Counted from the first letter of the stretch, positions 1 to 6,076 are shown. The stretch is DNA of 7,128 bases from an uncultured Aliterella sp. (GCA_905479905.1 CAJQOK010000246.1:1-7128); one strand, 5' to 3'. Notes: a model not told the origin generated them from the sequence alone. Made by a program: numbers and translations.

Positions 1-1
1 A

Positions 2-844
2 CGATTAATTGCGATCGCATCCGCCCTAAAATCTGCCCCTTTTGCCCATCAATTAGAGTGGAAATCGCCGACTCCTGTAGATGAACGGGTAATAACTTCT
101 GTAAACCAAGTTCACACAGCAGCACACATTAACACTATTGAGCAGATAGCGCGTAGTGGCGGCGGTTCTCTCGATCCCGATACTCCTGTCTCCCCGGCTA
201 GTTACAATGTGGCTTTACTAGCCGTTAGTGCATGGCTAGATGGGGTAGATAATGTATTAACTACCAGTAACCCAGCTTTCGTTTTAGCGCGTCCTCCTGG
301 ACACCATGCCGAAAAAAGTCAAGGTATGGGTTTTTGTTTATTTTCTAATGCTGCGATCGCTGCTAACTATGCTTTAAAACAACCAGGCATTGATAAAGTT
401 GGAATTTTAGATTGGGATGTCCATCATGGCAATGGTACACAAGCAATTGTCGAAACTAATCCCCAAATTGCCTACTGTTCTTTGCATCAATTTCCTTGTT
501 ATCCAGGTACAGGCAAGGCTTCCGAACGAGGCGAGTACGAAAATGTTTTAAACTTACCCCTCCTTGCAGGTAGCACAATTTCTGTTTACCAATCGCTATT
601 TGAACAAGCCGTAATTCCTTTCTTTGCTGACTTTCAACCAGATTTATTAATCGTTAGTGCAGGTTATGACGCAAATGCTGCCGATCCTTTAGCTAATATC
701 GATTTGCAACCTCCTGATTATAGAACCTTGACAAATTATTGCTTGCAACTGACTCGGAGAGTTTTGTTTGGGCTTGAGGGTGGGTATGACTTAGAGGCGC
801 TATCACAGTCAGTATTAGCTACGGTGGAACAATGCCTAGCTTGA
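2..844 (+). CDS. Histone deacetylase family protein (class II/AcuC-like deacetylase), 5' end missing
   Basis: Zn-dependent deacylase of the histone deacetylase/acetylpolyamine amidohydrolase superfamily. In bacteria the substrate is probably an acetyl-lysine protein, acetylpolyamine or other small amide; it is not known here. The frame is open from the left edge, and the first visible residues (RLIAIASALKSAPF) match the usual RLxAIxxAL segment near the family N-terminus, so only about 20-30 residues are missing. In visible numbering the signatures are RPPGHHAE (98-105, active-site His pair), DWDVHHGNGTQ (137-147, with D139 and H141 as zinc ligands), YPGTG (167-171), SAGYDANAADP (219-229, third zinc ligand D223) and LEGGYD (258-263, with Y262 as the likely transition-state tyrosine). 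All catalytic residues are present, so the enzyme should be active. The GTG at 209 is internal and not the start. The family is certain; the substrate is not. Confidence 0.93.
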   Translation, partial: RLIAIASALKSAPFAHQLEWKSPTPVDERVITSVNQVHTAAHINTIEQIARSGGGSLDPDTPVSPASYNVALLAVSAWLDGVDNVLTTSNPAFVLARPPGHHAEKSQGMGFCLFSNAAIAANYALKQPGIDKVGILDWDVHHGNGTQAIVETNPQIAYCSLHQFPCYPGTGKASERGEYENVLNLPLLAGSTISVYQSLFEQAVIPFFADFQPDLLIVSAGYDANAADPLANIDLQPPDYRTLTNYCLQLTRRVLFGLEGGYDLEALSQSVLATVEQCLA

Positions 845-866
845 AAATGTCTTTTTTTATTATGTC

Positions 867-882
867 CCCGTGTTACTACGGG
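867..882 (+). terminator. Weak hairpin after the deacetylase gene
   Basis: CCCGT (867-871) and ACGGG (878-882) form a 5-bp stem with a 6-base loop, 22 bases after the deacetylase stop. The sequence after it is AT-rich but has no U-run; the only T-run lies before the stem. It could be a weak terminator or a processing hairpin, or mean nothing. Confidence 0.25.
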
Positions 883-930
883 TGTAATATATTGTTACGA
901 AACATAAAAGTAGTAATTTCTCGGTGGAAT

Positions 931-959
931 TTAACAGCCACATAGTGAAGAAATATAGT
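931..959 (+). promoter_or_regulatory. Sigma70-type promoter for the small membrane protein gene
   Basis: TTAACA (931-936, 5 of 6 to TTGACA) and TATAGT (954-959, 5 of 6 to TATAAT) are separated by exactly 17 bases. Transcription would start near 966, giving a leader of about 30 bases before the ATG at 997. This is the best -35/-10 pair I found in the window. Its position just ahead of a short open frame supports that frame being a gene. Confidence 0.55.
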
Positions 960-996
960 AACACCAACTACAGATACAAAGAGAGAACACCCAGCG

Positions 997-1158
997 ATGA
1001 ATACTTACATTTTCATGGAAACCGCGCTAAAAATCGTTACCAATGCTTATTTAGTTTCCTCGATGCTCTTAATTGCAACTTCCTACATCGGCTTATCAGT
1101 AATTGAAATTATCGAAGAAGGCGATACGCATCCTTTTAAAACTAAGTGGTTTAATTAA
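997..1158 (+). CDS. Small single-pass membrane protein, 53 aa, function unknown
   Basis: This short frame starts at ATG 997 and ends in tandem stops (TAA 1156-1158, then TAA 1159-1161). The product has a short polar N-terminus, one hydrophobic segment at about residues 14-39 (VTNAYLVSSMLLIATSYIGL is its core) and a charged tail with EEGD at 40-43 and aromatic residues near the end (HPFKTKWFN). That is the shape of a one-helix thylakoid or plasma membrane protein. A GAGAG ribosome-site-like stretch lies at 981-985, about 11 bases from the ATG; a second in-frame ATG at 1015 has no such site. A well-spaced promoter lies just upstream. I do not recognise the family: it lacks the chlorophyll-binding motif of high-light-inducible proteins, and I cannot match it to PsaM, PsbX, PetM or PetL. 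A small subunit of a photosynthetic or respiratory complex is possible, but that is inference. A longer overlapping frame (924-1106) is a shadow. Confidence 0.6.
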   Translation: MNTYIFMETALKIVTNAYLVSSMLLIATSYIGLSVIEIIEEGDTHPFKTKWFN

Positions 1159-1181
1159 TAATCAATTTTTGCTCACAAGCT

Positions 1182-1239
1182 CAAAGTTTCCGCCTTTTGA
1201 AAAAGTTTTGTGCAAGCTACGGGTACACAAAGTTTTCGC
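1182..1239. repeat. Imperfect 12-base direct repeat, 46-base period
   Basis: CAAAGTTTCCGC (1182-1193) and CAAAGTTTTCGC (1228-1239) match at 11 of 12 positions. Each is preceded by CAAGCT (1176-1181 and 1213-1218), directly in the first copy and after 9 extra bases in the second. The pattern could be a decayed tandem duplication or a pair of protein-binding sites. Confidence 0.5.
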
Positions 1240-1261
1240 ATCTTTCTAAGGGTAAACTTTG
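1228..1261. repeat. Inverted repeat, 8-bp arms, 18-base loop
   Basis: CAAAGTTT (1228-1235) is the exact reverse complement of AAACTTTG (1254-1261). The left arm is also the core of the direct repeat, so this 8-mer occurs three times in 80 bases, twice forward and once reversed. No T-run follows, so an intrinsic terminator is unlikely. An operator or a transposon-relic end are alternatives. Confidence 0.45.
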
Positions 1262-1304
1262 CCTAATCTTGAGATATACTGAGCAAAATTGAAACTCAAT
1301 GTAA

Positions 1305-1430
1305 GAGTTGATAGCAGGCAAAGATATAAGTGTAGATGCCGAAGGAGAACTCCTGTTAAAGAAGCAAGTTAAAACATCTGTTTTTGTGAGGTTAAGACAA
1401 ATTCCTGAGACAATAGCACGAGTCAATTAG
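1305..1430 (+). pseudogene. Possible relic of an IS110-family transposase N-terminal region
   Basis: The frame is open for about 41 codons between TAA (1302-1304) and TAG (1428-1430), with no ATG and only a TTG at 1308. The peptide contains DAEGELLLKKQV followed some ten residues later by RQIPETIARVN. This resembles, from memory, the early part of IS110-family transposases, where a DxxGxxxLRKQL strand pair is followed by LPPCLxGME. The alignment has the right spacing but is short, and the catalytic DEDD residues that would flank it are missing or altered. No terminal repeats or target duplications are visible. If real, it is a small leftover of an insertion. It is in frame with murF across the TAG, which I take as chance. 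The alternative is a random open stretch or an unknown micro-protein. Confidence 0.33.
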
Positions 1431-1448
1431 GAATTTTTAACACGAACT

Positions 1449-2807
1449 ATGCCTTGTAGTGCCACTGTTGCCCAATTAGCGGAAATCATCGCCGCTAAAC
1501 CAATAAATTTATCTGACGCTGCAATAGGTGCGACCGCCAGCATCACCACCGATACCCGCAATATCAAGCCGGGGGATGTATTTGTAGCTTTACGCGGCGA
1601 AAACTTTGATGGACATGAATTTGTAAAAGAGGCGATCGCCAAGGGTGCGATTTCAGCAATTGTCACACAGGATTTTGAAAGTACAGATTTACCAGTATTA
1701 CAAGTCAAAGATACCCTCCAGGCATATCAACAAATCGCCCAATGGTGGCGCAAACAATTTTCTATTCCCGTCATTGGTGTAACGGGTTCGGTAGGCAAAA
1801 CGACGACTAAAGAATTAATTGCCGCAGTTTTAGAAACTCAAGGCAAAGTCTTGAAAACTAGAGGAAATTATAACAACGAAATTGGCGTACCCAAAACCTT
1901 ACTAGAACTAAGCTATGAACATCAATTTGCAGTCATTGAAATGGCAATGCGGGGAACAGGCGAAATTGCTTTATTAACTCAAATAGCAATTCCCACTATT
2001 GGGGTAATAACTAATGTAGGCACAGCACATATAGGACGCTTAGGATCGGTTGATGCGATCGCCAAAGCAAAATGTGAATTATTAGCAGAAATGCCAAAGA
2101 GTAGTATTGCTATTCTCAACGCAGACAATAGACGATTAATGACGGTTTCTGCCCAAGTTTGGCAAGGAAAAACTATTAGTTATGGTTTAGAAAACGGCGA
2201 CTTGCAAGGACAATTGCTCGATAATGAGACTATTAGTATCAAACAAACACAGCTATCTTTACCTCTAGCAGGTACACACAACGCCTCTAATTTCCTGGCG
2301 GCTATAGCAGTGGCTGAGGCTTTAAACATCGATTGGGCGCTTAACGCTACAAACTTAACAGTAAATATGCCTGGGGGGCGAAGTCAACGTTACGAGTTAG
2401 CAGAGGACATTGTAATTTTAGATGAAACTTACAACGCGGGACTCGAATCTATGATCGCAGCTTTGCAACTACTAGCTCAAACACCAGGAAGTAGACGCAT
2501 AGCTGTATTAGGATCGATGAAAGAATTAGGCGAATTCTCGAAGGAGTTTCACACCCAAGTAGGCGCGAAAGTAAAAGAGTTAAATTTAGATGCTTTACTA
2601 ATTTTAGTTGATGGCGCAGATGCTCAAGCGATCGCCAATGCCGCAAGTCCTTTAGCCGTTGAATGTTTTACAACTCCTACAGATTTAGTAAAGCGATTGG
2701 GTGAATTTGTCCAAAAGGGCGATCGCCTACTTTTCAAAGCCTCCCATTCTGTAGGATTAGATCTAGTAGTCAGCCAGTTTCGCAGCGCTTGCAGCCAACA
2801 ACTATAA
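1449..2807 (+). CDS. murF: UDP-N-acetylmuramoyl-tripeptide--D-alanyl-D-alanine ligase
   Basis: Cytoplasmic Mur ligase that uses ATP to add D-Ala-D-Ala to UDP-MurNAc-tripeptide, the last soluble step in building the peptidoglycan pentapeptide precursor. The 452-residue length is normal. The N-terminal UMP-binding domain carries TDTRNIKPGDVFVALRG (34-50). The central ATPase domain has the P-loop GVTGSVGKTTTKE (110-122), RGNYNNEIGVP (138-148), EMAMRGTGEI (164-173), NVGTAHIGRLGS (189-200) and NADN (224-227). GTHNASNFLAAIA (275-287) and DETYNAGLESM (325-335) follow, and the C-terminal domain has LGSMKELGEFS (354-364) and KASHSVG (430-436). The ATG at 1449 gives a family-typical N-terminus and has a stop (1428-1430) close upstream in frame. 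The only Shine-Dalgarno-like match, AGGA at 1429-1432, is too distant. No other Mur or division genes are adjacent. The stop region overlaps the convergent glucokinase gene by 6 bases. Confidence 0.96.
   Translation: MPCSATVAQLAEIIAAKPINLSDAAIGATASITTDTRNIKPGDVFVALRGENFDGHEFVKEAIAKGAISAIVTQDFESTDLPVLQVKDTLQAYQQIAQWWRKQFSIPVIGVTGSVGKTTTKELIAAVLETQGKVLKTRGNYNNEIGVPKTLLELSYEHQFAVIEMAMRGTGEIALLTQIAIPTIGVITNVGTAHIGRLGSVDAIAKAKCELLAEMPKSSIAILNADNRRLMTVSAQVWQGKTISYGLENGDLQGQLLDNETISIKQTQLSLPLAGTHNASNFLAAIAVAEALNIDWALNATNLTVNMPGGRSQRYELAEDIVILDETYNAGLESMIAALQLLAQTPGSRRIAVLGSMKELGEFSKEFHTQVGAKVKELNLDALLILVDGADAQAIANAASPLAVECFTTPTDLVKRLGEFVQKGDRLLFKASHSVGLDLVVSQFRSACSQQL
2802..2807. other. Convergent 3' overlap of murF and glk
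   Basis: The murF stop TAA occupies 2805-2807 and the glk stop, read on the - strand, occupies 2802-2804, so the two coding regions overlap by 6 bases tail to tail. I see no hairpin with a T-run on either side. Any termination signal would have to lie inside the opposite gene, and the 3' ends of the two mRNAs are expected to be complementary. Confidence 0.85.
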
Positions 2808-3842
2808 CTTTACAGCGTGCATTGCTGCCCCAATTAGTCCTACTTGAGGATTGAGAATAATGTATACGGGAACGCTTTTCAATAGCGAACTTACTCGCCC
2901 TTTATGCGTAAAAGCATGAAGAAAAGAACCATCTTCTAACAAAGGTAAGATTTTGGCAGCAATTCCCCCAGCCACGTACAAACCCCCATAGGGCAGTAGT
3001 TTCAAAGCTAGGTTTCCTGCTTCTGCGCCGTAAGCTTCGACAAACATTTGCATAGCTTGTTCGCAAATGCGATCGCGTTTTTCTAAAGCCGCCGAAGCAA
3101 TAGCCGCCGCCGGATCGACGGTTCTTTCTCCTTTACCTGCTTCTTCTTCCCAAGTTCGGACAACTTGCCCAATAGTCGGTGACTCGCTGGCAAAATGCCA
3201 ATCTCGCAAAAATTGGTAAATTGCAATAATCCCTTGACCTGACACTACTCGCTCTACAGAAACACTCGCAATATCGTGCTTATCTAGCAAATATTTCAAT
3301 AGCTGAAACTCTAATTCCGAGCGGGGTGCAAAATCAGCGTGTCCGCCTTCAGAGGCAAAAACTCGATAACTATCCCCATTTTGAATTAAAAACCCTTCGC
3401 CTAAACCTGTCCCTGCGCCAATTACCGCAATAGGGGCAATTGGTTGTAAATTGCCGCTTTGCAAAGAATACAAATCTGACGCATCTAAACCTAAAATACC
3501 GTGTCCAACCGCTTCAAAGTCATTGATTAAAGCAATTTGAGCAATACCCAATTCTTCCTCTAGGCGTTTTGCATCCAGAAACCACGCTAAATTAGTTAGC
3601 TTTACACTGTTATTGACGACGGGCCCGGCGATCGCAAAACACGCCCTTGCTGGTGGCGACGAATCCCCTAGTTTTTGGGCGGCGGTAGCGAGAAACTGCT
3701 GCACCATTGGTACTAAATCGCTAAAATCGCGGCTGCGGTAGCGCTCCTCATATAAAGTCAGCAAAATTGATTCGTCTGATGCTTCTACTAGCCGCAAGAC
3801 AGTTTTAGTACCGCCTATATCTCCCGCCAATAATAAATTCAT
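2802..3842 (-). CDS. glk: Glucokinase (Glk family)
   Basis: Phosphorylates glucose to glucose-6-phosphate with ATP in the cytoplasm, feeding glycolysis, the oxidative pentose phosphate pathway and glycogen turnover. The 346-residue length fits bacterial Glk (PF02685-type) rather than shorter ROK kinases, and no ROK zinc-binding cysteine cluster is visible. Motifs are the phosphate-binding GDIGGTKT (7-14), AGPVVNN (72-78), LINDFEAVGHGI (105-116, D108 as likely catalytic base), IGAGTGLGEGF (141-151), the sugar-binding SEGGHADFAP (164-173) with E165 and H168, SGQGI (201-205) and YVAGGIAAK (289-297). The ATG lies 4 bases after the phosphatase stop. An AGG overlapping that stop is the probable ribosome site, which suggests translational coupling. 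It is the last gene of the - strand unit, and its final codons overlap the murF stop. Confidence 0.95.
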   Translation of the reverse strand: MNLLLAGDIGGTKTVLRLVEASDESILLTLYEERYRSRDFSDLVPMVQQFLATAAQKLGDSSPPARACFAIAGPVVNNSVKLTNLAWFLDAKRLEEELGIAQIALINDFEAVGHGILGLDASDLYSLQSGNLQPIAPIAVIGAGTGLGEGFLIQNGDSYRVFASEGGHADFAPRSELEFQLLKYLLDKHDIASVSVERVVSGQGIIAIYQFLRDWHFASESPTIGQVVRTWEEEAGKGERTVDPAAAIASAALEKRDRICEQAMQMFVEAYGAEAGNLALKLLPYGGLYVAGGIAAKILPLLEDGSFLHAFTHKGRVSSLLKSVPVYIILNPQVGLIGAAMHAVKL

Positions 3843-3846
3843 GAGC

Positions 3847-4491
3847 CTAATTAAACCGAATTACTTCTTCTACTTGAGCAAGGTGGGAGGTATCCCCCTT
3901 TAATTGCAATACCCAATGTGGATCGACGCGCACCACTTTAATTAAGCAACATAAAGCCGCTTTTATTTCAGTTTTGGCAACTTCCCCAACTAATCCTATT
4001 GTCGCACCAACTACTGATGCACCGTGTCCTACTAACAATATATCTTCAGAGAACTCCTCAGCAAGTTTTCTTGCTGTTTCTCCTGCTCTCAAATATGCAG
4101 TTTCTCCGATTTCTGGATATTGAGCAATAATGCGAGAATGATAGTTAGTATCAATCCGGGGAAATGATGCTCCTAAATCTTCTATTGACATTTTTTCTGG
4201 GTCTTCGCTCATCCATTCAGGATTTAGCCATTCACTCAATCCTGATTCAAGTTTAATCTGTAAGTTTAAAACTTCCGCAACTTGATTTGCTGTTTGTACT
4301 GTGCGTAAAAATGGCGAGGAAAAAATAGCTGTAATCTTCTCGTTTTTTAAACGTTGGGCTAATTGGGATGCCTGCACTAAACCATCATCAGAAAGTGGCG
4401 GATCGTAGCGTCTTTCGGCAGTAAGAAACCAATCGGGATTTACAAAATCTAAACGGTTGGCGTGTCTAGCAATCCAGATTGTTTGAGTCAT
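3847..4491 (-). CDS. Histidine phosphatase family protein (phosphoglycerate mutase-like)
   Basis: Member of the histidine phosphatase superfamily (PF00300-type), which transfers phosphate through a phospho-histidine. The substrate cannot be told from the sequence. At 214 residues it has the standard core. IARHANRLDF (7-16) carries the nucleophile H10 with R9, SSPFLRTVQTA (58-68) gives the phosphate-binding R63, E87 in GLSEWL is a candidate acid/base, and LLVGHGASV (152-160) carries the second histidine, H156. The RHANR variant, with the NPDWF that follows, is unlike classical dPGM (RHGxS) and closer to the broad-specificity phosphatase side, so glycolytic mutase activity is unlikely. It starts 7 bases after the methyltransferase stop and ends 4 bases before glk. 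No strong ribosome site is seen ahead of the ATG, so it may depend on coupled translation. Confidence 0.9.
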   Translation of the reverse strand: MTQTIWIARHANRLDFVNPDWFLTAERRYDPPLSDDGLVQASQLAQRLKNEKITAIFSSPFLRTVQTANQVAEVLNLQIKLESGLSEWLNPEWMSEDPEKMSIEDLGASFPRIDTNYHSRIIAQYPEIGETAYLRAGETARKLAEEFSEDILLVGHGASVVGATIGLVGEVAKTEIKAALCCLIKVVRVDPHWVLQLKGDTSHLAQVEEVIRFN

Positions 4492-4498
4492 TGTTTAT

Positions 4499-5179
4499 CT
4501 ATGAGCTTACTTTTAATAATTGATTTGCGCCTTTTTGAAACTCATAATTAACTCGTTGAGTTTCTGCTTTATATCCGCTTTGTTGCAAGTTTTCTATTAC
4601 TGGCAAAAGTAATTCCGATTGCTCTCCAGAAATATTTAACAATGGAAATATGCGTACTTCTTGAGCAACTCGGCACAATTCTTTAATAGAATTTAAGTGA
4701 AACTCTAATGATAAATGCTCTGAGTATATAAACAGCAAATGAGAAACTAACGCTAAATCAAATTGTCTATCTTTAAAAGATAAACTAGGCAATTCATTTA
4801 GTACATAACGTCCTTGTTGCAACCCTAAACTGAAATCAGCTAAAAACTGACTCATTGCCTGCATTCTAATTTCTCCCATTTGTTCGGGTGACTCAATATT
4901 CTGCCAAACATAGTTAGCTGAATGTGCTTTTACTCCATCAATAACTGTTTGATAAGTTTCTTGAATCCGCCCAGCAATTTCATCGGCGCTAAATTGATAG
5001 ATGGGATCGCACGATATTACTTTATGTCCTCGGTGCATCATTTGGGCGTTAAAACTAGCTGGGCCGCCTCCACAATCAAGAATTGCTAAATTAAACTCAT
5101 CAGGAGTTAAGTTAAACATTCCAATATATTCCTTTAGCGATCGCCCCCAAAGAATAATCTTGTCTAGCTTAAAACCCAT
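4499..5179 (-). CDS. Class I SAM-dependent methyltransferase, substrate unknown
   Basis: Predicted soluble Rossmann-fold methyltransferase of 226 residues. Motif I is AILDCGGGPASF (32-43), a glycine-rich SAM-binding loop. The acidic residue after strand 2 is in VISCDPIY (54-61, D58), and FDLALVSHLLFIYSE (140-154) corresponds to the motif IV/post-motif strand and helix. The segment around residues 65-125 is a long helical insertion between strands 2 and 3, which may bind the substrate. The C-terminal part (171-226) has the expected last strands. I do not recognise a named subfamily. The ATG at 5179 has a good AGGA ribosome site (5187-5190) with a 7-base spacer. It sits 49 bases after larE and 7 bases ahead of the phosphatase, so it is probably the second gene of the unit. 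Confidence 0.87.
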   Translation of the reverse strand: MGFKLDKIILWGRSLKEYIGMFNLTPDEFNLAILDCGGGPASFNAQMMHRGHKVISCDPIYQFSADEIAGRIQETYQTVIDGVKAHSANYVWQNIESPEQMGEIRMQAMSQFLADFSLGLQQGRYVLNELPSLSFKDRQFDLALVSHLLFIYSEHLSLEFHLNSIKELCRVAQEVRIFPLLNISGEQSELLLPVIENLQQSGYKAETQRVNYEFQKGANQLLKVSS

Positions 5180-5199
5180 TTGTTTATCCTTTTGTAGTG

Positions 5200-5217
5200 G
5201 GTATATCCAAATATACC
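5200..5217 (-). repeat. 7-bp inverted repeat between larE and the methyltransferase gene
   Basis: GGTATAT (5200-5206) and ATATACC (5211-5217) are perfect inverted copies around a 4-base loop. The element begins 12 bases after the larE stop on the - strand and ends about 20 bases before the methyltransferase ATG. No T-run follows in the direction of transcription, so a full intrinsic terminator is unlikely. An mRNA processing or stabilising hairpin, or an operator, would fit. Confidence 0.5.
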
Positions 5218-5228
5218 TCTACATTTAT

Positions 5229-6047
5229 CTAAACTGGCAAGGACACAGGATTTAAAACCTGATTTAATTTGCCACTGCGGTAGCCTTCCAAGTCTAAAGT
5301 CACGTACATAAAACCGTAGCTTTGAAAAGCTGAGACGACTTTCTCTAGATCGCACTTTAATACAAAGTCCTTAATTTGCTCTGGTGCTAGTTCAATTTTT
5401 GCCGTATCATCGAGCGATCGCACTCTCAAATTATTAAACCCTAGCTTTCTTAAATACACTTCTGCTCTCCCTACACGCTGCAACTTAGCAATAGTAATTT
5501 CTTCACCATAAGGAAAACGAGAACTAAGACAAGGTTGAGCGGGTTTATCCCACCAAGATAAGCCTAGAATTTGGGATATTTGCCTAACTTCAAACTTAGT
5601 AATGCCCAATTCTGCCAAAGGCGATCGCGCTCCTCTTTCTTTGGCGGCGGCGATTCCTGGGCGGTAGTCGTGCAAATCATCCGCGTTTACCCCATCTACC
5701 ACGTAAGGATAGCCAAGCTCTTTAGCTAAAGGTTTAAGAGTGTCGTGCAACTCGCTTTTACAAAAATAGCAACGATTTACTGGGTTTGCTCGATAGTTGG
5801 GATTGTCCATTTCGTGAGTTTGGACTATTTGATGAGCAATGCCAATTTCGGTTGCTTGAATGCAAGCATCTTCTAACTCCTCCGGTAGCAGCGAAGGAGA
5901 AGCCGCCGTTACAGCTAGAGCGCGATCGCCTAGCGTATCATAGGCAACCTTGGCAATCAAAGCACTATCTACGCCCCCAGAGTAAGCAATTATTGCTTGT
6001 CCCATCTCTGCGAATAAGGTTTTTAGTTGCTCAATTTTTTGTCGCAT
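5229..6047 (-). CDS. larE: ATP-dependent sacrificial sulfur transferase, LarE family
   Basis: PP-loop ATP pyrophosphatase of the LarE family. In lactate racemase systems LarE adenylates the pyridinium dicarboxylate cofactor precursor and donates sulfur to make the nickel-pincer nucleotide. The 272-residue length is typical. AYSGGVDSALIAK (21-33) is the PP-loop. NRCYFCKSEL (91-100) holds a C93-x2-C96 pair. DGVNADD (118-124), YRPG (128-131) and RSPLAELG (141-148) follow. PAQPCLSSRFPYG (169-181) holds C173 at the place of the sulfur-donating cysteine of Lactobacillus LarE. Three cysteines suggest the variant reported to bind a [4Fe-4S] cluster and work catalytically instead of sacrificing its own sulfur; that is inference. 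An in-frame TGA (6051-6053) two codons upstream fixes the ATG at 6047; no clear ribosome site is seen. LarA, LarB and LarC are absent from the window, so the true acceptor is uncertain. Confidence 0.9.
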   Translation of the reverse strand: MRQKIEQLKTLFAEMGQAIIAYSGGVDSALIAKVAYDTLGDRALAVTAASPSLLPEELEDACIQATEIGIAHQIVQTHEMDNPNYRANPVNRCYFCKSELHDTLKPLAKELGYPYVVDGVNADDLHDYRPGIAAAKERGARSPLAELGITKFEVRQISQILGLSWWDKPAQPCLSSRFPYGEEITIAKLQRVGRAEVYLRKLGFNNLRVRSLDDTAKIELAPEQIKDFVLKCDLEKVVSAFQSYGFMYVTLDLEGYRSGKLNQVLNPVSLPV

Positions 6048-6076
6048 TTTTCATTACTTAAGGTCGCTCTATATTT

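Larger units (their letters stand above)
1159..1307. other. Intergenic stretch with short repeats, no gene seen
   Basis: This is the first half of the 290-base gap between the small membrane protein gene and murF. I see no convincing coding frame on either strand; the - strand frame over 1217-1426 has no recognisable content. The stretch holds a 12-base direct repeat and a long-armed inverted repeat, listed separately. TATACT at 1275-1280 is a good -10 box, but I find no matching -35 element at the right distance, so a murF promoter here is only a possibility. Confidence 0.5.

Noticed and set aside
209..844. GTG at 209 as the start of the deacetylase gene
   Set aside because: The same frame is open to the left edge and encodes family-typical sequence for 69 residues before this codon, so the real start is outside the window.
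884..898. NtcA-like site between the deacetylase gene and the small gene
   Set aside because: GTA and TAC are 9 bases apart instead of the required 8, and the position is not suited to the -10 box at 954-959.
924..1106. A 60-codon + strand frame overlapping the small membrane protein gene
   Set aside because: Its peptide shows no domain-like pattern or hydrophobic segment, its start has no ribosome site, and it runs in another frame through the better-supported 997-1158 gene. The proposed promoter (931-959) would also start downstream of its first codon.
1217..1426. A 69-codon - strand frame ahead of murF
   Set aside because: It has no recognisable motif or ribosome site and runs antisense to the transposase-like stretch; it looks like a shadow.
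1159..1448. tRNA, riboswitch or structured small RNA in the gap before murF
   Set aside because: I found no cloverleaf arms, T-loop sequence or conserved riboswitch core; only the short repeats and the transposase-like stretch are visible.
1427..1708. A 93-codon - strand frame over the start of murF
   Set aside because: It is antisense to clearly conserved murF sequence and shows no family pattern.
5001..5255. An 84-codon + strand frame over the methyltransferase start and larE end
   Set aside because: It is antisense to the SAM-binding motif region and crosses the intergenic gap; the peptide has no domain character.
5786..6061. A 91-codon + strand frame over the 5' half of larE
   Set aside because: It is antisense to the LarE PP-loop region, whose motifs are unmistakable on the - strand.
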